The notes below the pieces were generated by a model. The model was not told where the DNA came from. It worked only from the letters and a program-made list of their open reading frames with translations, and did no database searches. A DNA stretch of 64,000 nucleotides from the NCBI RefSeq assembly GCF_933775445.1, contig NC_065874.1:28900501-28964500 (forward strand), read 5' to 3'. Source of the stretch: Argentina anserina. Lineage: Eukaryota; Streptophyta; Magnoliopsida; Rosales; Rosaceae. Position 1 is the first letter of the stretch, and each line of letters starts with the position of its first letter. Shown piece after piece: positions 39,725 through 50,867 of the stretch. The position numbers were made by a program, and so were the translations under genes.

Positions 39725-40847
39725 AACACTTGTATTGTTTCAGTGCTGCATAACAAAAAGTCACAACAAATCCCAGACCACAAGTATTGGTCCAATTGTG
39801 GTACAAAAAATGCCGGAGCATGATTAAGAAACTCATAAAGTTTCAGAAACTCGGTAGTTTTGAAAAAAAATTTCTGGGCTCGCAACCGGTAGGAACGTTC
39901 GCGAATCTAGAAAATTTTCTGAGTTCGCGATCGCACTGAGTATCCATGGTGTTGCTCCGTGAGGAGACTTGACTATGCGGTTGCGCGATAGTTTGTTTGA
40001 CGTTGCGTGTGTTATTCTGTCTATTCAACCCCCTTATATAGAGAACACAAATTGTTCTTTCTTGCGAATCAAGTCTTGAGAACCTCTTAGTTGATTTAGA
40101 TTCACATGCCTTAATCAACTCAGATTCTATACAGCGATAGTCCCCTAAATCTATTCCAATACGGCAGGTAATCTTGCTCTGTAATATATTTTCCCCAAAT
40201 AATCGGTCCACGAGCCTAAATAGTCTAGATAATACCGGAGTATTATTTTAGGCCCAAACACCTCTCTTCCATTATAAGTTTTGATTACAAACTAGTTACC
40301 TATATGCGTTACATCAAATCCACAAATAGTTCCACTCTTGATGTCTCGCAGCAACTAGCCCTTCGTACCTATGATCTCCTCGGCTTGAGATATATTAATC
40401 TTTTCGGTGGTAGTCCTTGCACAAAGAAAAAGAAAAGATAATAATCTAACTTAGGTTATGCTTCATGCATGCAATCCAAATACTAAGTTTTTGATGCAGA
40501 TTAAACAATTCATTTCAGCCATTGAAATTGGGGTAGTCGTTCGAATAACCGGTTATCATATATAGATCATCAAACCAGGATAAGCTGTGAAGAAAATGAG
40601 CACCTGCAAGCAGTGGCGGATCTAGGAATTCAAAGTTATCTAGGCTAATTTATATGAGGACACCAATTTTTTTTTGAGGTTTGGAACCTAATGGGAGGCT
40701 CATCCTCACACCTTTATTACTTTCAATCAAAACATAGATCAAGGGGGACATAAAACCAAACCTCGTAAATTGAAAATTACAAGCATCAAAGCGTTATACG
40801 CAACAATAAGCTATCTAAAACGTACCCTACAAGACCCGCTCAATTCA

Positions 40848-41731
40848 TGTAATAACCCGATTTTTTTTAACGATTATTGGATTATTTTTAAGTTTATAAA
40901 GTTTTTGAAATTCATTAAACGTGTTGTTTCGCTTTGCGACGTCAAAAAAAAAATTCGAAAACGGAAACGTTATCGGAACTTTTATTTAGAAAACGTTACG
41001 TTTCCGCGACATGAGAATTGACTTTTGCTCGGTCACTTGTTTGTGAAAGCTTCCTTCACGAAACTTGTAGAGCTCGTCGATACGAGTTCGTGGGTATGTC
41101 ACGCGTTCTAATCGGACGTCGTACGTGAAAGTTATTAATGACGGAAGTTAGTTTCAGATTTTGGAGGGGGGTATAAAAGGAAACTTTTCAGAAGTAGGGT
41201 TTCCATTTTCGGAAACCCTCTTCTCCCCTCACCCTGCGCCTCCTTCTCCTTCTCTCTCTTCTCTCTCTCCCTCCCCGAGCCTCTCTCTCCCTCTCCGAAA
41301 AATTTGTCGCCGATCTCACACCTCCGAGCGACGTGTTCCTCACCGCCGGCACCTACGCCCTCGTAGGCTCAACTCCACCCTCCTCCGAGCAGGACGCGAT
41401 CCATCTCGCCGCCGTGAAGCTCTCCGTTCCTCACTCGAACCAAGAACAGCCGGTCCAAGCTCTCCGACGAGCTCCGGTGCTTCCAAGGCCGGGAATAGGT
41501 GAGGTTTCGATTTAAATGGTGGTTGTGATGCTTTGTTGTGAATTTGTGGTTGTTTTGATTCGAATTGGAGGAGATCGGAGGAGGAGGGAGTTGGTGAGGA
41601 TACCGCCGCCTTAGGCGGTGCGTGAGGGTACGTGGAGGAGATAAGAGGCGGCATGAGGCCGTGAATGAGAAGAGGAAAGAAAAGGAGAGGTTTTGGGGTG
41701 GTGGTGGCGTGCTACGTGCCAGTTTTAGAAT
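40848..41731 (+). repeat. 5' LTR, truncated at its 3' side
   Basis: Matches 45727-46590 or so of the 3' LTR, up to GTGCTACGTGCCAGTTTTAGAAT; then the sequence jumps directly into gag. The remaining 1.8 kb of LTR, the primer binding site and the gag start are missing. Contains a TATA-like GGTATAAAAGG at 41169-41179. Confidence 0.85.
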
Positions 41732-41767
41732 TTAGAGCTTGAGTTCCTTAAGCTAGCACATGGGAAT

Positions 41768-42544
41768 ATGACTGTCACGGAGTATGAGGCTCGTTTTGCA
41801 CAGTTGTACCGGTATGTCAGGCCAATGGGTGTAACCTCCTTAGCCCATAAGTTTCTACGGGGGCTTAAACAAGAATACAAGACCATCATATCAGCGCTTT
41901 GTTTGTCTACCAAGGAGTTGATGTATGAGAGTTCCATGAATTTAGAGCATGCAGATAAGACTCGCGGAGGAGATGTGAGAGATAGAGATACTAAAGGAAA
42001 AGGCAAGGCAATCAGTTCAGGCAGCGGGCCCTTAGGACCGAAGGGTGGATCTTGGAAGAGGCCAAGACCCTATTATCAAATTCCGGCTAAGGCAGCATCT
42101 CCATCTGTTAGGACTACACCTGTTAGAAATTTGGCATCAGTGAGGTGTTTCGTTTGCAACGAAATGGGGCACTACGCCATTACATGTCTGAAACCAAAGA
42201 GAGCAGGCTGCTACAGGTGCGGGCAAGTGGGACATATGGCTAGAGACTGTATCCGACCCCGTCAGGATGGACATGAACATCAGCAGAGACAGTTACCAGC
42301 GGGTCAAGATAAGGTGTTTGCAGTGGGTCAGCGAGACACAGGAGTGGAAGGTACTTTATATATATTTCACTACCTTACTAGAGTACTGTTTGATACGGGA
42401 GCATCACATTCATTTATTGCTAGTTCGGTATTGGAGATGTTAGGATTGATTCATACACCTCTTGGAAACTCTTTATGTGTCACATCACCCCTTGGAGTGA
42501 CCCCAGACAATCTGCAAGACTTGTCCTATTATGATTGGAAGTAG
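41768..42544 (+). pseudogene. gypsy gag (C-terminal part) and protease
   Basis: The last part of the retrotransposon gag domain (FLRGLKQEYKTIISALCLST) is followed by a basic linker. Two CCHC zinc knuckles, CFVCNEMGHYAITC and CYRCGQVGHMARDC, bind the RNA genome. An aspartic protease domain with active site FDTGASHSFIA follows near 42390. The gag start is lost by the 5' deletion. The frame ends at a stop at 42542-42544, and the next coding section is in another frame, so a small indel lies near 42500. Confidence 0.85.
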
Positions 42545-45500
42545 AGAGTTCTCTGCTTCGGTGATAGTGATTCCGGACCACACCTATGATATGATCCTAG
42601 GAATTGATTGGTTGAGGCCGCAGCACGCGGTGATTGATTGTTTTGACATGGTGGTGTTCTTCCATCGACCTGGGGAACCAGTGTTTCGTTATCGTTACCT
42701 CAAGTCAGATAATGCCATGAGAACAAGAGTTTTGGCACATGTGGAATCAGTAGATCAGAAAGTAACTATTGCATACATTGTGGTAGTGTTTGAGTATAGT
42801 GAGGTGTTCCATGAGATACCAGGGTTACCTCTTCGAAGAGTTGTAGATTTCTGCATTGATGTGGTACCTGCTACGGCACCTGTGTCAAAGGCGCCTTATA
42901 GAATGGGACAAAACGAACTTAAAGAGTTGAAGGTGCAGATTGATGAACTATTACACCAAGGGTTCATTAGACCTAGCGTTTCACCTTGGGGAGCACCGGT
43001 TCTGTTTGTGAAAAAGATTGGTTCTCTGCAGTTATGTGTGGACTACATGGAACTGAACAAGGTGACAATCAAGAATAGGTATCCCTTGCCTAGGATTGAT
43101 GATTTGTTCGATCAACTTAAAGGAGTTACGGTATTCTCTAAGATTGATTTGAGATCCAGTTACCATTAACTCAGGGTGAAAGAAGAAGATATATCGAAGA
43201 CAGCATTCAGGACCCGGTATGGACACTATGAGTTTGTGGTCATGCCCTTTGGTCTAACAAATGCACCAGCTGTCTTTATGAGTTTGATGAACCAAGTCTT
43301 TAGCCCGTACTTGGATGAGTTTGTTGTGGTGTTTGTGGATGACATTCTGATATACTCCAAGTCTCAAGAAAAGCATGTGGGGCATTTGAGAACGGTGTTG
43401 CAGACCTTGAAGGAAGCAAGATTGTACGCCAAACTCGAGAAGTGTGAGTTCTGGAAAGAAGATGTCAAGTTCCTCGGTCATGTCGTTTCAAAAGATAGAG
43501 TACTAGTGGACCCGTCAAAAGTGGAGGTAGTAAAGAGTTGGAGTCTTCCAAAGAGCCCTACAGAGATTCGTAGTTTCCTTGGTTTGGCAGGTTACTACAG
43601 GAGGTTTATCGAAGGGTTTTCTAGTATTGCATCGTCATTGACCAAGTTAACCAAGAAATATGCTTCGTTTGTGTTGACAGAAGCATGTGAGGAAGCGTTC
43701 AACAAACTAAAGACTAGTCTGACCATAGCTCCGGTGTTGACGATTTCCTCTAGTGGGGGCGATTATGTCATTTACAGTGATGCTTCGCTCCAAGGTTTGG
43801 GTTGTGTGTTGATGTAGCATGGAGGAGTTGTTGCATATGGCTCTAGGCAGTTAAAGATCCATGAGAAGAACTACCCCACTCACGATCTAGAGCTTGCGGC
43901 AGTTGTTTTTGCCTTGAAGATTTGGAGACATTACTTGTATGGTGAGAAATTTCAACTATTTTCTGATCATAAGAGTTTGAAGTATCTATTCTCACGGAAG
44001 GAATTAAATATGAGGCAGAGGAGATAGATGGAACTCCTCAAGGATTATGACTTCACATTGGAGTATCACCCATGGAAGGCAAATGTGGTGGCCGATGCCT
44101 TGAGCAAGAAACCGAGAGGTGTGGTAGCTTCACTTATGGTTCAGGAATGATTTATGCTTGAAACTGCATCAGAGTTTGACTTGGTACCATCTGGAGGAGA
44201 ACTAAAGGTATTTCTTGGTAGTGTTTCGGTACAACCTACATTAATCTCAAGGATCATACAAGGTTAAGCACAAGATCAATTCTCACAAGCTAAGTTGGCA
44301 GACCTTGTAGTAGATACGCTTGATGAATGTCCTTCCGAGTGTAGAGTTGGACCTGATGGAGGGTTGAGGTTTGGGGCAAGATTGTATGTCCCAGATTGTG
44401 ATGATCTCAAGGAGGAGGTCCTTCGTACGACATATCGATCTCGTTATACCGTCCATCCAGGGAACACCAAGATATACAAGGACCTATGCAGGTAATTCTG
44501 GTAGAACGGGATGAAGAAAGATGTAGCTGAGTTTGTATCGAAGTGTCTGACGTGTCAGCAAGTAAAAGCAGAACATCAATGACCAGCTGGCATATTAAAG
44601 CCATTGACTATTCCTCATTGGAAGTGGGAGCAGATTTCTATGGATTTTGTGACTGGACTGCCTAGATCCAAGAAAGGTCATGATGCTATATGGGTGATTG
44701 TCGATCGGTTGACGAAGTCGGCTCATTTTCTTCTAGTGTCAATGAAGTATTCTGTGGATGTGCTAGGAAAACTATATGTGGATAATGTAGTGAGACTTTA
44801 TGGAACTCCAGTTTCTATTGTTTCTGATCGAGATGCACGCTTCACGTCGAAGTTCTAGGGTGGGTTGCAGAAGGCTATGGGTACTACCTTGGATATGAGT
44901 ACTGCTTTTCATCCTCAGACTGATGGACAGACAGAAAGAGTGAATCAGGTGATGGAAGATATGTTGAGAGTTTGTGTGCTGGATTTTAAAAGTAGATAGG
45001 AAAATCATTTGAGATTGATTGAGTTTGCCTACAACAACAATTACCATTCTAGCATCGGCATGGCACCTTATGAGGCTCTTTATGGTAGACCATGTCGATC
45101 ATCTATCTGTTGGGCTGAAGTTGATGATGAAGCACTGATGGGTCCAGAGGTGATTCAGGAAACCACAGAGAAGATCTCGATCATTCGAGATAGAATCCGG
45201 ACCGCACAGAGTAGACAAAAAAGCTATGCACACTTAAAGAAGAGACACGTGGAATTTGAGATTGGCGATCATGTGTTCTTAATAGTTTCACCTATGAGGG
45301 GTGTAGTGAGATTTGGCAAGAAAGGAAAGTTGGCTCCGAGGTATGTTGGGCCCTCTGAGATTCTCGAGAAAGTGGGAGAACTAGCATATCGACTAGCCGT
45401 GCCTACTAGCATGTCGGGCGTTCACAACGTCTTCCACATTTCCATGTTGAGGAAGTATGTACCATATGAGTCGCATGTGATCGATCATAGCACCATTGAG

Positions 45501-45683
45501 GTGAAGGAAAATGCCACTTTTCTTATTGAGCCGGTTCGTATTTTGAATAGATCCACAAAGAAGCTTCGGAGGAAAGAAGTAGAGCTAGACAAGGTATTGT
45601 GGAGCTATTATGATGAAGGCGATGTGTCTTGGGAACTAGAGTCAAATATGAAGACAAGATATCCACAGTTATTTGTTGAGTGA
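42531..45683 (+). pseudogene. gypsy pol: RT, RNase H, integrase, chromodomain-like
   Basis: One continuous frame with ten internal stops (starting at 43167, 43815, 44025, 44148, 44265, 44493, 44502, 44580, 44856 and 44997). RT has [24 protein letters not shown] sequence and the catalytic FVDDILIYS near 43330. RNase H has [10 protein letters not shown] and the SDHKSLKYL block. Integrase has a VHPG...CLTCQQ zinc-binding region, then the core with [16 protein letters not shown] and [12 protein letters not shown]. The C-terminus (ILNRSTKKLRRKEVELDKV, then SWELE) looks like the chromodomain-type ending of Tekay/Del chromoviruses. No frameshift is needed across 3.1 kb. Confidence 0.9.
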
Positions 45684-46492
45684 AGAACTTGAATTTCGGG
45701 ACGAAATTCCTTTAAGGGGGGTAGATTGTAATAACCCGATTTTTTTCGGAACGATTATTGGATTGTTTTTAAGTTTATAAAGTTTGTGAAATTCATTAAA
45801 CGTGTTGTTTCGCTTTGCGACGTCAAAAAAAAAATTCGAAAACGGAAACGTTATCGGAACTTTTATTTAGAACAACGTTACGTTTCCGCGACGTGAGAAT
45901 CGACCTTTTCTCCGTCGCTCGTTTGTGAAAACTTCCTTCATGAAAGTTGTAGACCTCATCGATACAAGTTCGTGGGCATGTCACGTGTTCAAATCGGACG
46001 TCATACGTGAAAGTTATTAATGACGGAAGTTAGTTTCCGATTTTGGAGGGGGGTATAAAAGGAAACTTTTCAGAAGTAGGGTTTTCATTTTCGGAAACCC
46101 TCTTCTCCCCTCACCATGCGCCTCCCTTCTCCTTCTCTCTCCCCCTCCCCGAGCCTCTCTCTCCCTCTCCGAAAAATTTGTCGCCGATCTCACACCTCCG
46201 AGAGACGTGTTCCTCACCGCCGGCACCTACGCCCTCGCAGGCTCGACTCCACCCTCCTCCGAGCAGGACGCGATCCATCTCGCCGCCGTGAAGCTCGCCG
46301 CTCCTCACTCGAACCAAGCACAGCCGGTCCAAGCTCTCCGACGGGCTCCGGTGCTTCCAAGGCCGGGAATAGGTGAGGTTTCAATTTAATTGGTGGTTGT
46401 GATGCTTTGTTGTGAATTTGTGGTTGTTTTGATTCGAATTGGAGGAGATCGGAGGAGGAGGGAGTTGTGAGGATACCGCCGCCTTAGGCGGC

Positions 46493-46858
46493 GCGTGAGG
46501 GTGCGTGGAGGAGGTAGGAAGTGGCAGGAGGCCGTGGAGGAGAAGAGGAAGGAAAAGAAGAGGTTTTGGGGCGGTGGTGGCGTGCTACGCGCCGGTTTTA
46601 GAATCGGCACGTGGGCGTGAGGGTGCGTGGAGGAGGTAGGAGGTGGCAGGAGGCCGTGGAGGAGAAGAGGAAGGAAAAGAAGAGGTTTTGGGGCGGTGGT
46701 GGTGTGCTACGCGCCGGTTTTAGAATCGGCACGTGGGCGTGAAGGTGCGTGGAGGAGGTAGGAGGTGGCAGGAGGCTGTGGAGGAGAAGAGGAAGGAAAA
46801 GAAGAGGTTTTGGGGCGGTGGTGGCGTGCTACGCGCCGGTTTTAGAATCGGCGCGTGG
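46493..46858 (+). repeat. 122-bp tandem triplication in the 3' LTR
   Basis: Units start at 46493, 46615 and 46737 (GCGTGAGGGTGCGTGGAGG...). They are over 95% alike by eye. The shorter 5' LTR has only one such unit, so copy number changed after insertion or the two LTRs were recombined. Confidence 0.8.
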
Positions 46859-47595
46859 GGCCACACGCCGCCATATGAACAGTGAATTCAAACAGTAATT
46901 TTGTAAATATTTATTTTTACGTACGGTAAACGTAAAAGTGATTTACGTATGATAGATGTGAATTTATTTTACGTACGGTAATTGTAAATGTAAATTACGT
47001 ACAGTAAATGTAAAAGTAATTTCGAAACGGTAAATCGTAATTATTATTTACTGAGACAATATTTACGATTGAATAGTATCATACGTACATAAATACGTAA
47101 ATAGTATGTACTTGTACATGAATACGTAATTAATATGTATTTTGTACAGTAATACGTGAGTAGTAAATACGTGAACCGTAAAATATTATTACTGTTTTCG
47201 GCATTTATGGTTTTACGTAACGATTCTAAATTCACTTCTTATTTTTTCAAGGTGATCGATACTTCAAGTAAATGATTCACATTCAGAATCATGGATTTAC
47301 GCTCAAGATTATAAGGTGAGTAAAATCTCACAATGACGAATCTACCCTTGCAGAGATTCATGAATATGCTAAGTTTAAAGAATGAACTATGATACGTATT
47401 TGATATAATGGATTGTATATGTGTATAAATGGTAAATAGGTACATATATATGGTTTGCTATATTATATACTATCGTAATTTCTGTTGTGAATAAGTTCAT
47501 TTGGTGTTGAGATTTATATATTGAGCATGTTGATTCGATTTGTATAATATGATGTGATGTTATTATATGTGGTTTTAACATGGAGTTTGTTAAAA

Positions 47596-47702
47596 CGTTT
47601 TTGTCTTCGGACGTGTTTATGTCTTCGGACGTGTTGTTGTCGTTGGACGGGTTTTTGTCTTCAGACGTGTTTATGTCTTCGGACGTGTTTTCTGTCTTCG
47701 GA
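47596..47702 (+). repeat. short tandem repeat TCTTCGGACGTGTTTATG
   Basis: About five imperfect 18-bp units of TCTTCGGACGTGTTTATG-type sequence lie inside the 3' LTR. Lengths that are multiples of three keep frames open here, but there is no sign of a protein gene. Confidence 0.65.
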
Positions 47703-48556
47703 GCAGTCTTCGAATGTGTTGGCATGTCGGAACCTAGCCTTTGGCCGGGCGAAAGTTATGATACAGTTAGAGCTCTAGTCTGTCTGCCGGGGTACTGCAT
47801 AAGAGGTAACAGATGAGTTATCGGCTTATGAGTACCCATATTTTTGATATTGGGTGACAAGTGGTTGTCCAATGTCGGCGACATATTACATGAGGGGTAA
47901 CAGAGGTGTACCAGCGCTCATGTGTACCCGTATTATAAATGCATTTGGGTAAACAGAGGAGTTTACCCAACTTCTCATGAGCATATATATTTTCACATTA
48001 TTAAACCACCAGATGGGCCGTCTAATGAGTCATGAGTGCATTTATAATGGATGTTTTGTGGATTTTCGTATATATTTTTATGCGAGATGTATTTGTTGTT
48101 TTACTCATACGAGCTGCAAAGCTTACCGGGTTTGTGTTTGCAATCTCGGTGCACCTATTCGATGGTGTATGGGATAATTCCGCATGTGTGGATTAGCGGA
48201 AATCGACGGACCACTCTGAGGACTCGAAGTTGTTTTTATCCTATCTTGTGGTGAGGTTTTGTGTGGATTTATGTGAGGATTTTTACATTTCCATTTGATA
48301 TAATGTTGAATTATAAATTTGGTTTGTAATAATCATTTTGGCTTAGTTGTTCTATGAACTCAGTAATGATCTACAGTAACATTAAAATGATTTCGATTTA
48401 TTGAGATTGTTTTTGAGTTTTCATGACTTCGAAATTGGAGTTTTCATACTCGAAATTTTGGGGTGTGACAATTCAAACTCTGCAATCATATAACCATTAT
48501 TAATTTTATCGGCAAGTTCTTTTTCAATGTAGAGAACCATTAAATCATCAAGAAAT

Positions 48557-48760
48557 TCATCTTCTATTCTGTTTCGAAGTTTGTTTTTTAATGATATTCA
48601 TAGATGAAAATATTATCTCTGTTGTTGCTATAGAAACTGACAGAGTCAAAACAAGACAAATCAATCTATAAATCATAGGAAAGAATGCTGATTTTCTTGA
48701 TTCAACTAACCGCCGACACAAATCAGATACAGATGTTGTGTTGGCAAATCTTGGATCCAT
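48557..48760 (-). pseudogene. hAT transposase fragment (dimerisation domain)
   Basis: The minus-strand frame reads FFPMIYRLICLVLTLSVSIA then TTEIIFSSMNIIK, the typical hAT C-terminal dimerisation motif (YRL..LVLTLPVS.ATTER.FS.M in the family). The conserved Arg and Ala of TTERAFS are changed to Ile-Ile, and upstream domains (BED finger, catalytic residues) are absent. It belongs to the outer hAT relic, and its coding sequence was separated from the left part by the gypsy insertion. Confidence 0.8.
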
Positions 48761-48850
48761 CTAAATATCTGCTAGAAAATACCCGCACTCCATATCTAAA
48801 GCAAGCAACTCATATGAAGTAAAATCAACAGGATATAATCTCATATGGGG

Positions 48851-48879
<29 letters not shown>

Positions 48880-48887
<8 letters not shown>

Positions 48888-49284
48888 ATCCAGAGTGAAG
48901 CTTCACTCTGAAATTACATAGTGAAGTTCCAATTTTGGCACACTTTTTCGGTCAAATGTTTTCACCATAAGTGATTCAATATTTAGGTATGTTATTCAAG
49001 ATCATCTCTACAAAGTTTCATCCAATTTGATAATGGTTTGAGCTTTCAAAATTGAGATTTACACGAACGGTTCACGTTGAACAGTTTTAATTCATTCATT
49101 GATTTTTTTCTAATTTGAATACCTTAACGATGTCCGAATTAGATGAAATTTTGTATAGATGATCTTGAATAGCATACCTAAATATTGAATCGCTTATGGT
49201 GAAAAAATTTGACCGAAAAATGTGCCAAAATTGGAACTTCACTCTGTAATTCCAGAGTGAAATTTCACTTTGGATAAAAACTAT
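48880..49284. mobile_element. foldback MITE, copy 2
   Basis: About 65 bp at each end are near-perfect inverted copies (ATAGTCTCTATCCAGAGTGA / inverse of ATAGTTTTTATCCAAAGTGA). Inner sequences also pair (GATTCAATATTTAGGTATG with CATACCTAAATATTGAATC), so almost the whole element folds on itself. It sits within a (TA)n tract. No coding capacity. Confidence 0.85.
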
Positions 49285-49376
49285 ATATATATATATATTT
49301 GGGAAGTTTTGGGAGCAAATTTTGTCTAGACTTAAGCCTAGATAGCCTACAACTTACATCCGCCCTTACCTGCAAG

Positions 49377-49814
49377 TCTACGACTTTACATCTGCACAAC
49401 ATAATTTAGTCTTCACGTTGTTTCTGTCTTGCCAACGATGAACCGTACCGCTCCATTTCGAACGCTACAGTCTTAAATTTGAAGGATTTTATAAGCATGA
49501 GGAGGTATATTTAGGTTTCAAAGTAGTTAAAAAGTGAATGAGATGTGTAATTAAGAACTGATAAGTATTGAAGGTATATGTACATAACAATTTTAGAGTA
49601 TAGATAGAATCTCCAATGATATTAATCCCTTATACAGTGATTATTGCATGCCTAAACTCATAATTAAGAACTCGATCACCCCCAATTTGTTTTATTGACA
49701 ATAAAACAGGCTTTTAAACAACTTTAAATTTCTCCCAAATTTCTTAATGTTACCAAACGATGAATCAGAAAGTTTATTTTATTTTTATTGGAAAGAAATC
49801 ATTCATTCATATCA
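49377..49814. other. intergenic, nothing recognised
   Basis: AT-rich flank of the hAT relic with no gene or clear repeat border. Confidence 0.5.
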
Positions 49815-50195
49815 AAGAAAAGGAAAGGAAACAAAATCCTTAGATTTTCCTTACCCATGGGAAAATGCAATTTCCAAGTGCATTTATTTCCAGTGTTTGA
49901 AAAAAAAACAAGGAGAGTAGATGCTTAAAAAATTAAGTTCGGCACATACTTCAAAAGAATTATGGATAAAATTGAAAAATAATAATTAAAATAAGGATAA
50001 TTTGGTCATAAAATGTAGGAAATCTAGGAGGGAAAATGAATCCATGAGTAGGGTGGAGGGAAGCAATTTCCACCTGATTTTGCTTTCAATTGGGAAAGAC
50101 TTTCCTTTTCCCTCTTAATTTATTTGAGTTTCCAAACACAAGAATGTAATAACTTTCCTTTCCCACATGCTTGATTCTATGAACCAAACATGGTC
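49815..50195. mobile_element. MITE, second Harbinger-like copy, 5' truncated
   Basis: Reverse-orientation copy of the element at 22288-22687. The right end TGAACCAAACATGG is kept and followed by TTA (50196-50198). The left inverted repeat is missing; homology starts near CAAAGAAAAGGAAAGG. Confidence 0.65.
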
Positions 50196-50198
50196 TTA

Positions 50199-50867
50199 GT
50201 GTTGAAGTTGGGCATGAACCCTGAATGTACTGATCTAGTTTAAAATTAGTTGTTAAATTAGAAAACTCTTTTAAATTACTAACATTTTTTTAACCGTGAT
50301 TGTCCATAATATGAGTCAGGGATTGGGAATCAATCTTTCTCTGAGTTAGAGAAAACCCTAATTATGCGAGCCTCCACTTCCCTACTATTACCACTTTTCA
50401 TGCTAACTCTAGTATGGCTATTTTATGGCCACCATTCTTGTTTATCAGAAAGGTTTCGTCATCTCTCTCCATCTATTTACTATCAGCAAATCCTTCACCT
50501 CCATGGTTGTTGGTCTGCAAGTGATACTATTTTGAGTTATTGTGCTTCAAAACGGTGTGATGATTAGGATGAGTTGCTCATCCCTTCTTTTGCTCCACAC
50601 GCTTATGTTACTCGATTTTACCCAAGGTGGATTCATGATGATACCATGAGAAAAAATCATGGTTTGCTCGATGGTGATGCATGGTGGTCGTGAGATCAGA
50701 ATGAACAATACCACCACACGTCTTAACAATAATATACATTTGAGGCAGTATTTAGATTTTCTTAGGCATGATGGAGATTGATTGACACAAAGCAAAAGAT
50801 CCATAATCGATGCACGTTTACTTCACCGGCTGGCGATGGGCGATGCTTGGTTGCGGTTAGGGTTGAT
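50199..50867. other. intergenic with a possible gene remnant
   Basis: A 67-codon plus-strand frame (50364-50567) begins with a hydrophobic signal-like run (TSLLLPLFMLTLVWLFYG) and a similar reading continues past its stop with in-frame stops. I do not recognise it. The same stretch is cut by the solo LTR at 50868. Left as an unassigned remnant. Confidence 0.3.

Larger units (their letters stand above)
36386..40260. mobile_element. LTR-like unit with 307-bp direct repeats
   Basis: 37889-38195 and 39954-40260 are near-identical direct repeats of equal length, ending GGCCCAAAxA and containing CCCCTTATATAGAGAACA, a plausible promoter. They could be LTRs or the 3' parts of LTRs; the left limit is unclear (possibly before 36700) because a hAT element interrupts it. 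Between them lies a multi-exon gene remnant rather than retroviral genes, suggesting a non-autonomous LTR element carrying host sequence. Confidence 0.5.
40848..48470 (+). mobile_element. Ty3/gypsy LTR retrotransposon (chromovirus type), decayed
   Basis: The ends are TG...CA (TGTAATAACCCGA to GGGGTGTGACA), and an exact target duplication ATTCA flanks the element (40843-40847 and 48471-48475). Order is LTR, gag, protease, RT, RNase H, integrase, chromodomain-like C-terminus, LTR, which is the Ty3/gypsy order. The 5' LTR is cut short and fused to gag by an internal deletion; the 3' LTR is complete. Coding parts carry many nonsense changes, so it cannot move by itself. Confidence 0.92.
45727..48470 (+). 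repeat. 3' LTR, complete, 2.74 kb
   Basis: Preceded by a purine-rich tract AAGGGGGG (polypurine tract) at about 45714-45721, begins TGTAATAACCCG and ends GGGGTGTGACA. TATA-like GGTATAAAAGG at 46051-46061. Contains a 122-bp tandem triplication and an 18-bp minisatellite. Shares a block (CATACGAGCTGxAAAxCTxACC) with the solo LTR at 50868, showing the two are related families. Confidence 0.88.
40611..49368. mobile_element. hAT transposon relic hosting a gypsy element
   Basis: An 8-bp duplication CCTGCAAG flanks it (40603-40610 and 49369-49376). The ends CAGTGGCGGATCTAGG and the inverse of TAAGGGCGGATGTAAG share the GGCGGAT core common in plant hAT elements. Minus-strand transposase sequence remains at 48557-48760. 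Removing the gypsy element (40848-48470) and the foldback MITE (48880-49284) leaves under 1 kb, so most of the transposon is deleted. Confidence 0.75.
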